A stretch of 64,000 bases of DNA from DATFRY01 sp035489015. GTDB taxonomy: Bacteria; Myxococcota_A; Polyangia; Haliangiales; Haliangiaceae. The DNA lies in assembly GCA_035489015.1 (NCBI GenBank), contig DATHKR010000172.1:1-64000 (forward strand). The letters run 5' to 3'. Under the pieces are notes generated by a model that was not told the origin of the DNA, did not search any database, and worked only from the letters and a program-made list of their open reading frames with translations. This document shows, one piece after another, positions 1 to 10,470 of the stretch (position 1 is its first letter; every line of letters starts with the position of its first letter). Position numbers and translations under genes: made by a program.

Positions 1-531
1 AGGCGCACGGATCCATCGCTGCCTCGCATCGCAGCCCCGCGTCCCTCCCCGCTCTGGAATGCACTCAAGTCGCGTGCCACCGACGCCGTGCGTCTTCGGT
101 GACTTGACCACCCGTCATGAGTGCTGCGTTACCGCATCGAAGCGCGCATGGCGGACCGCGTCGCGCAGGGGAAACAGCGGCGGCCAGCGCGCAAGCGGGC
201 GCACCTTCGTCGCGCGCGACCAGCCCGGGTGACCGCTGTGTGGGCAGGTGGTCGAGGGCCGCTGGACAGGGCCGTTGCAGCGCGGCGTCGTCGGCGAACG
301 TGAAGCGCTCTTCTCGGCGGCACGACTGCCCCACGAGTGCGCACGCGCGCGCGGCGACGCGCGACCGCCGGCCGGCCGTTCGCGGCCGTTCGTGCTCGGT
401 GGGGGACCCGGCGGGGACTCGCCCCCCCGCGAGCGGGCCGCGAGACGGAGCTGGGGCGTCTTCCCGCGGCCCGCCGCCGCGGATGCGGTCGAGTTGAGTC
501 ACTCCGCGCTTTCGCGGATGATGCGCGCACC
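1..531. other. Region without a recognisable gene
   Basis: This GC-rich stretch precedes tdh. Open frames exist on both strands, but their translations are arginine/alanine/proline-rich, overlap each other and show no motif. I see no RNA gene or repeat. It may hold the tdh promoter or the end of an upstream gene lying outside the window. Confidence 0.4.
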
Positions 532-1488
532 ATGCGGATCCTCATCACCGGGGCCGGCGGCCAGATCGGCGGCGATCTGGTCCACGCGCTCGCGCGCCGA
601 GAGCACGAGATCATCGCCACCGACGTGGCGGTGAAGCCGGACCGGGTCGAGCCGGCCCAGAACGTGACCTGGCACCACCTCGACGTCACCGACTCGAGCG
701 CGGTGATGGCGCTGTTCCACCAGGTCCGGCCCGAGCGCGTGTTCCACCTGGCCGCCATCCTGAGCGCGCGCGGCGAGGAGATCCCGCAGACCACCTACCG
801 GGTGAACGAGCTCGGCACCTTCCACGTGCTCGAGGCGTGCCGCGCGACCGGGGTCGGCCAGCTCATCTTCACCTCCAGCATCGCAGTCTTCGGGCCGGAC
901 ACCCACACCGAGACGCCGACACCGGACGAGGCGCCGCGCCACCCGACCACCATGTACGGCGTCAACAAGGCGTCGGGCGAGCTGCTCGGCTCCTACTATC
1001 ACAAGCGCTACGGGTTCGATTTCCGCTCGGTCCGCTTTCCCGGCCTCATCAGCGCGGCGATGCCGGGCGGCGGGACCAGCGACTACGCCCTCTTCATGTA
1101 CGTCGACGCGGTCCGCATCGGCGCCTACGAGGCGTTCTGCCGGCCCGACACGGTCATCCCGCTCATGTACATGCCGGACGCGCTGCGCGCGCTCATCGAG
1201 CTGTCCGAGGCGCCGGAGTCGCGCCTCGCCCGCCGGGTCTACAACATCGCCGCGTTCAGCCCGCGCGCCGAGGAGATCGCCTCCAGCGTGGGCCGGCGGG
1301 TGCCCGGCGCCAAGATCACCTTCCGCCCCGATCCCCGCCGCCAGGCGATCCTCGACTCGTGGCCGCGCATCCTCGACGACTCGAACGCGCGCCGCGAGTG
1401 GGGCTGGAAGCCGGAGTTCGACCTGGAGGAGATGTCCGACGACCTGGTGCCGCGCATCCGCGACCTCCTGGGTGCCACCAGCAAGTAG
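532..1488 (+). CDS. tdh: L-threonine 3-dehydrogenase, SDR (epimerase-like) type
   Basis: A 318-residue NAD-dependent short-chain dehydrogenase of the extended, epimerase-like class. It would oxidise L-threonine to 2-amino-3-oxobutyrate in the cytoplasm. The N-terminus carries the nucleotide-binding motif GAGGQIG (residues 7-13), and the catalytic YxxxK pair is Y142/K146 (MYGVNK). The length matches SDR-type threonine dehydrogenases, not the zinc-dependent Tdh of E. coli. The start at 532 is chosen because the Rossmann strand begins immediately (MRILITG); the open frame extends upstream but with meaningless sequence. The next gene, 43 bp downstream, encodes the partner enzyme kbl, which supports threonine dehydrogenase over a sugar epimerase. 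Known: the tdh-kbl pair converts threonine to glycine and acetyl-CoA. Inferred: co-transcription. Confidence 0.9.
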   Translation: MRILITGAGGQIGGDLVHALARREHEIIATDVAVKPDRVEPAQNVTWHHLDVTDSSAVMALFHQVRPERVFHLAAILSARGEEIPQTTYRVNELGTFHVLEACRATGVGQLIFTSSIAVFGPDTHTETPTPDEAPRHPTTMYGVNKASGELLGSYYHKRYGFDFRSVRFPGLISAAMPGGGTSDYALFMYVDAVRIGAYEAFCRPDTVIPLMYMPDALRALIELSEAPESRLARRVYNIAAFSPRAEEIASSVGRRVPGAKITFRPDPRRQAILDSWPRILDDSNARREWGWKPEFDLEEMSDDLVPRIRDLLGATSK

Positions 1489-1531
1489 CCGCCGGCGAGC
1501 AGCCCGCCACACGCCGGCCGACGGAGACAGC

Positions 1532-2728
<1,197 letters not shown>

Positions 2729-2757
2729 CCGGACATCGAGCGCGTTCCACACCTCCC

Positions 2758-4011
2758 ATGGCAAGGAAAACCAAGTCGCCGAAGCGAGTCGGTCCACCGC
2801 GCATCGAGTCCTTGCGTGTGGAAAACTATCGAGCTCTTCGGTCCGTCGAGCTTCGAGATCTGACTCCGCTGATGGCCTTGCTCGGTCCAAACGGCAGCGG
2901 CAAGTCCACCGTCTTCGACGTTTTCAATTTTCTCGCCGAAAGCTTCACGATCGGCCTGCGCAGCGCGTGGGACAAGCGAGGGAGGTTCCGTGAGCTTCGG
3001 ACGCGGGGCAGCCGCGGCCCGATTGTGTTCGAGCTGGGCTACCGGGAGACGCCCGAGTCGCAGCTGGCGACATACCACCTCGAGATCGACGAGACCGCAC
3101 GTGGTCCCGTGGTTGTGGACGAGAGCCTCAAGTGGCGACGTGTCGCCGCCGGGCCCGGAGCGCCATACAGGATCCTGAGCTTCAAGAGCGGCACGGGCTG
3201 GGTGCTATCGGGCGACCAGCCGGAAGCCAGCGATACAAAGGTCCGTGAGAAGCTCGATGAGCCGGAGATGCTGGCCGTCAGCACGCTGGGTCGGCTAGCC
3301 AAGAATCCGCGGGTGGCCGCCCTGCGGCGCTTCATCACCGACTGGTACGTGTCCTATCTGTCCATCGATGATGCTCGCAGCCAGCCGGAGGCGGGGCCGC
3401 AAGAGCGGCTCAGCAAGACGGGCGACAATCTCGCCAATGTCATCCAGTACCTGAAGGAACAGCACCCCGACCGGCTGGAACAGATCTTCGAGGTCCTCCA
3501 CCGCCGGATCCCACGGCTGGAGAAGGTCCTCTCGGACCTTATGCCGGACGGACGGCTCCTCTTGCGCATCAAGGATGCTCCGTTTGCCGAGCCGGTCCTG
3601 GCTCGCTTCGCGTCGGACGGCACCCTGAAGATGCTCGCGTACCTCGTGGTCTTGCTCGACCCCAAGCCTCCGCCCTTCATCGGCATCGAGGAACCAGAGA
3701 ATTTCCTGCACCCGCGCCTCTTGCCCGAGCTCGCGGAAGAGTGTCGCGCTGCCACGGGGCGATCGCAGCTCCTCGTGACGACTCACTCGCCCTTCTTCCT
3801 CAACGGACTCCGTCCGGACGAAGTGCGAGTCCTCTATCGAGATGAGCGAGGCTACACGCGTGCCGTCCGCGCCGCTGATGTGCGCGGGATCCCCGAGTTC
3901 ATCGACGAAGGCGCATCCCTCGGCCATCTGTGGTCGGAAGGGCATCTCGGCGTCGGTGATCCGCTCGCCGACGCAGGAGGTCCGACGCAACCACCGTCCA
4001 GGGGTCAATGA
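2758..4011 (+). CDS. AAA/ABC-type ATPase of a two-gene putative defence module
   Basis: A 417-residue SMC/RecF-like ATPase (AAA_21 type). Visible motifs are Walker A GPNGSGKST (residues 43-51), an SDGTLKM signature-like segment, Walker B with IGIEEPENFLHP, and the H-switch THSPFF. The frame is open far upstream because it shadows kbl; ATG 2758 is the first start compatible with the conserved N-terminal strand (IESLRVENYRAL). The stop overlaps the next start by ATGA, so the DUF4276 gene is translationally coupled. Codon use is clearly less GC3-biased than in tdh-kbl or cysD, which suggests acquisition by transfer. Known: ATPases of this type paired with TOPRIM proteins act in anti-phage systems such as PARIS, or as fusions in OLD/Gabija proteins. 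Inferred: this pair is a defence module; no such activity is shown here. Confidence 0.8.
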   Translation: MARKTKSPKRVGPPRIESLRVENYRALRSVELRDLTPLMALLGPNGSGKSTVFDVFNFLAESFTIGLRSAWDKRGRFRELRTRGSRGPIVFELGYRETPESQLATYHLEIDETARGPVVVDESLKWRRVAAGPGAPYRILSFKSGTGWVLSGDQPEASDTKVREKLDEPEMLAVSTLGRLAKNPRVAALRRFITDWYVSYLSIDDARSQPEAGPQERLSKTGDNLANVIQYLKEQHPDRLEQIFEVLHRRIPRLEKVLSDLMPDGRLLLRIKDAPFAEPVLARFASDGTLKMLAYLVVLLDPKPPPFIGIEEPENFLHPRLLPELAEECRAATGRSQLLVTTHSPFFLNGLRPDEVRVLYRDERGYTRAVRAADVRGIPEFIDEGASLGHLWSEGHLGVGDPLADAGGPTQPPSRGQ

Positions 4012-4607
4012 AGATCGAGCATGTCGAGGTGCTCGTCGAGGAGCGGTCGATGGAAGTATTGCTGGCGCAGCTCCTCCCCCGTCTCCTCCCCGGCACGTCG
4101 TTCCAGATCCATCCGCACCAGGGCAAGCCCGACCTCCTGGCCAAGCTACCCGGCAAGCTGCTCGCCTACGCCAGATGGATACCGCCGACCTGGAGGATCC
4201 TCGTCGTCACGGACCGTGATGACGAGGACTGCATGAGGCTGAAGGCGCAGCTGGACGATGTGTCCCGGGACCTTCGCACCTCTCCTGGAGCGGATCGCGT
4301 GGTCTTGAACCGACTCGCCATCGAGGAGTTGGAGGCCTGGTACTTCGGGGACTGGAGAGCCGTGCGAAAGGCGTACCCGAAGGCGCCGGCGGGCATTCCG
4401 GCGCAGGCGAAATATCGATCCCCCGATGAGATCCGCGGCGGCACCTGGGAAGCGTTCGAGCGTGTGCTCCAGGAGGCCGGCTACTTCGTGGGGGGCCTCC
4501 GAAAGATCGAGGCGGCCAGAGCCATCTCCTCGCACATGGAGCCCGCCCGCAACACATCACCGAGCTTCCGCGCGCTCCGTGATGCGCTCGCGCGATGGGT
4601 GGAGTGA
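4008..4607 (+). CDS. DUF4276 family protein, TOPRIM-like partner of the ATPase
   Basis: A 199-residue protein starting inside the stop of the ATPase gene (ATGA overlap). It has the layout of a TOPRIM-like nuclease: acidic residues E11/E12 at the end of the first strand (EVLVEE), then DRDDED at residues 69-74 giving the D-x-D pair, then a conserved EELEAWYFGD segment (E105/E106 onward). These fit the DUF4276 family, which is thought to share the TOPRIM fold. Known: TOPRIM effectors with an ABC-type ATPase sensor occur in several phage-defence systems. Inferred: metal-dependent nuclease effector controlled by the upstream ATPase. Codon use matches the ATPase gene, so both probably arrived together. 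Confidence 0.78.
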   Translation: MKIEHVEVLVEERSMEVLLAQLLPRLLPGTSFQIHPHQGKPDLLAKLPGKLLAYARWIPPTWRILVVTDRDDEDCMRLKAQLDDVSRDLRTSPGADRVVLNRLAIEELEAWYFGDWRAVRKAYPKAPAGIPAQAKYRSPDEIRGGTWEAFERVLQEAGYFVGGLRKIEAARAISSHMEPARNTSPSFRALRDALARWVE

Positions 4608-4614
4608 ACGCCGC

Positions 4615-5580
4615 CTACCAGGACCGAGAGGCCGCCAGCGGCTCCGGCCCGGGGTGGTAGGCCCAGAAGAGGATCTCGCTGGCCGCGACGATCTCGACCG
4701 CGCCGTCGGCGGCGGGCACCGACTCGGCCCGGTAGCGAGTGAGGCTGGACGGGCTCCAGGCGCAGGCGCCGACGCAGGCGACCTCGCGGTCGAGGTCGGG
4801 CAGGACCATCCTGGGGAGGCGGGACAGGAGCAGGCCCGGCACGACGAGCAGGCCGGTGTCGGGGACGTCGCAGACCAGCTTGTGCCAGGGGGGAGCCCCG
4901 TGCCCGGTCTCGCCGGTGCGCAGGGTCAGGCGAACACGAGTGACGGCCGCGTCGTCGGGCGCCGCCTCGGGCGCGTCCCACCTGACGACGAAGTCCTGGA
5001 TGCCGGGGACCATGACGATGCCGCCCGGTTCGATGTCGGCGTCGAGCGGCTCGACGCCGGCGACGGTGCCGGTGAACCCCGGAAACTCGGCCCCCGCCGC
5101 GCTGACGTGGATCGACGCGTCGGGGCCGAACAGATCGTCGCCGCCCGGGCTCTCGTAGACCGGGCCGGTGCCGTAGAAGAGGTAGTTCGGCGATGGCGCC
5201 AGCTCGTACGCGTCCTGTCCCTCGACGGTGAGGCGGCCGGCGTCCACGAACGGGGGAGGCTCGCGGCACTCGCCATCCACGCAGGTGCTGCCTTCCTCGC
5301 ATGCGGGGTCGCAGAAGAAGGGACCGCGCTGGTCGTACAGGCGACAGCCCCGATCTTCGTCCACCTGGGCGTAGAGGGTCGCCTCACCGGCGGGCGCGAA
5401 CAGCCCGAGCACGACCGGGATGGGCGCCGGGAGGGTGCCGCGCTGCTCGGACACGAGGACGGTGCCGACCTGGCTGTCCGCCTCCCAGACCTGGAAGGGA
5501 GGATCGTCCACGACCGGGAACCGGATCGGCTCGACGGGGGTGGAGCAGCCGACCAGGAGAGCGACCGGGAGCCATCGCAT
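4615..5580 (-). CDS. Putative lipoprotein with short Cys-rich motif
   Basis: A 321-residue protein of unknown function. It starts with a short hydrophobic segment and a lipobox-like LLVGC, so it is probably an exported lipoprotein. A compact cysteine cluster around residues 85-115 (CDPACEEGSTC, then DGEC) is of the kind common in myxobacterial surface proteins. Start 5580 is chosen because the signal peptide begins there; an upstream in-frame ATG at 5730 would add 50 charged residues with no export signal. No clear ribosome binding site is seen. It converges with the DUF4276 gene (7-bp gap) and diverges from cysD. Confidence 0.7.
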   Translation of the reverse strand: MRWLPVALLVGCSTPVEPIRFPVVDDPPFQVWEADSQVGTVLVSEQRGTLPAPIPVVLGLFAPAGEATLYAQVDEDRGCRLYDQRGPFFCDPACEEGSTCVDGECREPPPFVDAGRLTVEGQDAYELAPSPNYLFYGTGPVYESPGGDDLFGPDASIHVSAAGAEFPGFTGTVAGVEPLDADIEPGGIVMVPGIQDFVVRWDAPEAAPDDAAVTRVRLTLRTGETGHGAPPWHKLVCDVPDTGLLVVPGLLLSRLPRMVLPDLDREVACVGACAWSPSSLTRYRAESVPAADGAVEIVAASEILFWAYHPGPEPLAASRSW

Positions 5581-5753
5581 GGCGGTCGATACGAGCAACG
5601 GACGTGCCACGCGGCAAGTGTCGTGAGGAGGGGAATGACGCCCGTGCCGCACGGATTTTCGGGGAGTCCCGCGCTGCGCCCGTGATCTTTGCGGCTTCGC
5701 CAGGTCTCCCTGGATTGTCCGATTTTTCATCGTACAATCAGCGGACGCAGGCG

Positions 5754-5780
5754 TTGCACGCTGTTCTTATTGGGGATAAT
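5754..5780 (+). promoter_or_regulatory. Putative sigma70-type promoter for cysD
   Basis: TTGCAC (5754-5759), a 15-bp spacer and GATAAT (5775-5780) lie in an unusually AT-rich pocket 28 bp before the cysD start. The boxes are good but the spacer is short. A second combination (TTGTCC 5715, TACAAT 5733) is spaced too closely. Confidence 0.4.
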
Positions 5781-5807
5781 ACTCTACCCGTTCATGGGAG
5801 ATTGTTG

Positions 5808-6668
5808 ATGGACCGGCTCCAGGAGCTCGAAGCGCAGAGTGTCTACATCCTGCGCGAGGCGTACAAGCACTTCCGCAGCCTCTGCATGCTGTGGTCGATC
5901 GGCAAGGACTCGACCGTGATGCTGTGGCTGACGCGCAAGGCGTTCTTCGGCCACGTCCCGTTCCCGCTGGTCCACATCGACACCGCCTACAAGATCCCGG
6001 CGATGATCGCGTACCGCGACCAGCTGGCCCGCCGGTGGAACCTGCAGATGGTGGTCGGGCAGAACCGCGACGCGCTGGCCGACGGGATGAACCACACCCG
6101 CGGGCGGCTGATCTGCTGCGGCGCGCTCAAGACCGAGGCGCTCAAGCATACGCTCGATGGGTCGTGGCCGCGCATGCGGCTCGGCGCCGACGGCGAGTAC
6201 CACGAGGAGCGGAACGGCGAGCCGTTCACCGGCGTCATCGTGGGGGCGCGGGCCGACGAGGAGGGCAGCCGCTCCAAGGAGCGCTACTTCTCGCCGCGCG
6301 ACCACAACAGCGACTGGGCGATCGCCGACCAGCCGCCCGAGCTGTGGAACCAGTTCAAGACCGACTTCGCGCCCGGCACTCACGTGCGCGTCCACCCGCT
6401 GCTCGACTGGACCGAGATCAACATCTGGGAGTACATCGAGCGCGAGCAGATCCCGATCATCGACCTCTACTTCGACAAGGGGTCGGGCTCGCGCTACCGA
6501 TCGATCGGGTGCGAGCCGTGCACGGCGTCGATCCGGTCGACCGCGTGCACGCCGGTCGAGATCATCACCGAGCTGCGCCGCACCACCGTGCCCGAGCGGG
6601 CTGGACGGGCGCAGGACCAAGAGGACACGTACGCGATGGAGAAGCTCCGCCGCGAGGGGTACATGTGA
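5808..6668 (+). CDS. cysD: Sulfate adenylyltransferase subunit 2 (CysD)
   Basis: A 286-residue PP-loop ATP pyrophosphatase. It forms adenosine 5'-phosphosulfate (APS) from ATP and sulfate together with the GTPase CysN, in the cytoplasm. The PP-loop reads SIGKDS and is followed by the family segments HIDTAYKIP, VGQNRD, CCGALKTEALK and GARADEEGSRSKERYFSPR. The C-terminus has CxPCTAS-like and STACTP cysteine-bearing segments. Start ATG 5808 follows GGGAG with 7-bp spacing and gives the typical MDRLQELE start. The cysN start lies 2 bases after the stop, so the two are surely co-transcribed. Confidence 0.95.
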   Translation: MDRLQELEAQSVYILREAYKHFRSLCMLWSIGKDSTVMLWLTRKAFFGHVPFPLVHIDTAYKIPAMIAYRDQLARRWNLQMVVGQNRDALADGMNHTRGRLICCGALKTEALKHTLDGSWPRMRLGADGEYHEERNGEPFTGVIVGARADEEGSRSKERYFSPRDHNSDWAIADQPPELWNQFKTDFAPGTHVRVHPLLDWTEINIWEYIEREQIPIIDLYFDKGSGSRYRSIGCEPCTASIRSTACTPVEIITELRRTTVPERAGRAQDQEDTYAMEKLRREGYM

Positions 6669-6669
6669 C

Positions 6670-8559
<1,890 letters not shown>

Positions 8560-8564
8560 CCGCC

Positions 8565-9587
8565 ATGAAGCACCGCCTCGACGCCGCGCGAGCCGAGTCG
8601 CTCGCCCACATCATCGCGGGCTCGCTGCGGCGCGAGTATCCGACCCAGATCGCGCACCTCCTGCGAGGAGCGGACGACCTGCGCGCGCCGCGCGAGCTGA
8701 CGCCGATGTTCTACGGCTGCTTCGACTGGCACTCGGCGGTGCACTGCCACTGGGCGCTGCTGCGCATGCTGCGCGCCTTTCCCGACGCGGCCTGGGCGGC
8801 CCACGTGCGGGCGGCGCTGGCCGACAGCTTCACCGCCGAGCGAGTCGGCGGCGAGCTGGCCTACCTGGTCGACCGGCCCGGGTTCGAGCTGCCGTACGGC
8901 AACGCGTGGCTGCTCCAGCTCGACGCCGAGCTGGCCGAGGCGGCGCTCGGCGACCCCGAGGTGGCCGGGTGGCGCGCGCACCTGGCGCCGCTCGGCGCCG
9001 CGGCGGGCCGGCGCATGCTGGCGTGGCTGCAGCGGCTCGGCCACCCGATCCGGGCGGGCGAGCACAGCCAGAGCGCGTTCGCGATGGGGCTCGCGCTCGA
9101 CTGGGCGCGGGCGAGCGGCAGCGCGAAGCTGGCCGATTGCATCTGCGAGCAGGCCCGCCGCTTCTACCAGGACGACCGCGACGCGCCGCTCGCGTACGAG
9201 CCGTCGGCGTTCGACTTCCTGTCGCCGGCGCTGGGCGAGGCCGACCTCATGCGCCGGGTGCTCGGCCCCGGCGAGCTGGTGCTGTGGCTGGCCGCGTTCC
9301 TGCCGCGCGGGGTCGACCTCCGCCCGGTCACCCCGGTCGACCGCAGCGACGGCAAGCTCGTCCACTTCGACGGGCTCAACCTCAGCCGCGCGTGGATGAT
9401 GCGCGGGGTCGCCCTGTCCCTGCCCGAGCGTCACGCGCAGCGGGCCGAGCTCCTCGCCGCGGCGGCCGACCACGAGCGCGCCGCGATGGATGGCCTGGGC
9501 GGAAGGCACTACGCCGGCAGCCACTGGCTGGGCAGCTTCGCGGTCTATCTGCTGACCGATCGCGGGCTGGGCGGCGCGGCGCGCTGA
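8565..9587 (+). CDS. DUF2891 family protein
   Basis: A 340-residue protein recognised as DUF2891 by the N-terminal segment FYGCFDWHSAVHCHWAL and the central EHSQSAFAMGLALDWAR. It has no signal peptide and is probably cytoplasmic, all-alpha and alpha/alpha-barrel-like; its biochemical function is unknown. It starts 5 bp after the cysN stop and so may be cotranscribed with cysDN, but no link to sulfur metabolism is known to me. ATG 8565 is the first start giving the family N-terminus; the frame is open upstream only as a shadow of cysN. Confidence 0.85.
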   Translation: MKHRLDAARAESLAHIIAGSLRREYPTQIAHLLRGADDLRAPRELTPMFYGCFDWHSAVHCHWALLRMLRAFPDAAWAAHVRAALADSFTAERVGGELAYLVDRPGFELPYGNAWLLQLDAELAEAALGDPEVAGWRAHLAPLGAAAGRRMLAWLQRLGHPIRAGEHSQSAFAMGLALDWARASGSAKLADCICEQARRFYQDDRDAPLAYEPSAFDFLSPALGEADLMRRVLGPGELVLWLAAFLPRGVDLRPVTPVDRSDGKLVHFDGLNLSRAWMMRGVALSLPERHAQRAELLAAAADHERAAMDGLGGRHYAGSHWLGSFAVYLLTDRGLGGAAR

Positions 9588-9624
9588 GCTTGTCCACCGA
9601 CCGTGGCGCAGCCATACTCGCGCG

Positions 9625-10173
9625 ATGAACAAGCGCGTCCTCGGCGTGAGCGCAGGGCTCGCCGGAATCGCCGCGCTCCTCCTCGGGCTGCAATCGGTGC
9701 AGTGGGTGGTGGGGACCGACTTCGGCATCGAGACTCACGTCGGGCTGCGGGTGATGGAGCTGTGCCAGGTCGTCCAGCCGGACGCGGACAGGCCGGGCGA
9801 GGAGGCGTGCAGCCGGGTGAGCCACGCCGACATCGCGCGGAGCCCGTCGAAGCTGGACGGGTTCGACACCTTCAGCATGGTCTCGCACATCACGTTCGGC
9901 GCCGGGCTGGTCGCGGTCGGCCTGCTGCTGATCGTGATCCTGCTCGCGCTGGTCCGCCGCTACCCGAGCGGCAGCATCTGGACGACCCTGGCCATCGTGG
10001 CCAGCTTCGTCACGCTGGTGTCGATCGCGCTCACCCTGGGGGTCCATCCGTGGAAGGAGATCGGCTGGGGGACCGGCTACTCGATCTTCCTGGCCGGCGG
10101 CGGCGCCGCGGCGTGTCTGTTCTCGTCGATCCTGCTCGGCCAGCTGCGCCCCCCGGTCCAGGACAGCTGGTGA
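9625..10173 (+). CDS. Small four-helix membrane protein
   Basis: A 182-residue integral membrane protein. It has hydrophobic segments at about residues 8-28, 90-112, 117-140 and 150-172. A soluble loop between the first two contains two cysteines (ELCQVV, EEACSR), possibly disulfide-bonded outside the membrane. I do not recognise the family; the topology (one helix, long loop, three helices) is claudin/PMP22-like but without their motifs. Its stop overlaps the GTG start of the CULT-domain gene, so the two are coupled. Confidence 0.75.
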   Translation: MNKRVLGVSAGLAGIAALLLGLQSVQWVVGTDFGIETHVGLRVMELCQVVQPDADRPGEEACSRVSHADIARSPSKLDGFDTFSMVSHITFGAGLVAVGLLLIVILLALVRRYPSGSIWTTLAIVASFVTLVSIALTLGVHPWKEIGWGTGYSIFLAGGGAAACLFSSILLGQLRPPVQDSW

Positions 10174-10460
10174 CCCAGGCGGCGCGCTGCCCGACCTGCA
10201 GCGCCCAGCTGGCCGACCCGGACGAAGAGGTCGCCATCGACGGCGCACCCCGCCATCGCGTCACCAACCGAGCCGGCCTGACCTTCGCGATCGCCTGCCA
10301 CGAGCGCGCCCCCGGCTGCGCCGCCAGCGGGCCCGCCACCGACGAGGACACCTGGTTCCCCGGCCACACCTGGCAGCGCGCCTACTGCCGCAACTGTGGA
10401 GCCCACGCCGGCTGGCTGTTCCGCGGCAAGGCGCGGGTCTTCTTCGCGCTCATCGAGTAG
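10170..10460 (+). CDS. Stand-alone CULT (cereblon-type) domain protein
   Basis: A 96-residue protein starting with GTG inside the preceding stop (GTGA). Two CxxC pairs (C7/C10 and C73/C76) would bind zinc. Three tryptophans (W62, W68, W82) and F84 form the expected aromatic cage. The spacings W62-W68-(C73, C76)-W82-F84 equal those of human cereblon (W380, W386, C391, C394, W400, F402), which is near-decisive for a CULT domain. The other marks are WFPGHTW and the C-terminal GWLF. Known: the CULT domain binds uracil, thalidomide-type glutarimides and C-terminal cyclic imides; bacterial single-domain versions exist. No signal peptide, so probably cytoplasmic. The natural ligand is unknown; coupling to the membrane protein suggests a shared role. 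Confidence 0.88.
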   Translation: MTQAARCPTCSAQLADPDEEVAIDGAPRHRVTNRAGLTFAIACHERAPGCAASGPATDEDTWFPGHTWQRAYCRNCGAHAGWLFRGKARVFFALIE

Positions 10461-10470
10461 CCCCGCCCGG

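Noticed and set aside
65..531. Several overlapping open frames on both strands before tdh
   Set aside because: Low-complexity Arg/Ala/Pro-rich translations with no recognisable motif and mutual overlap.
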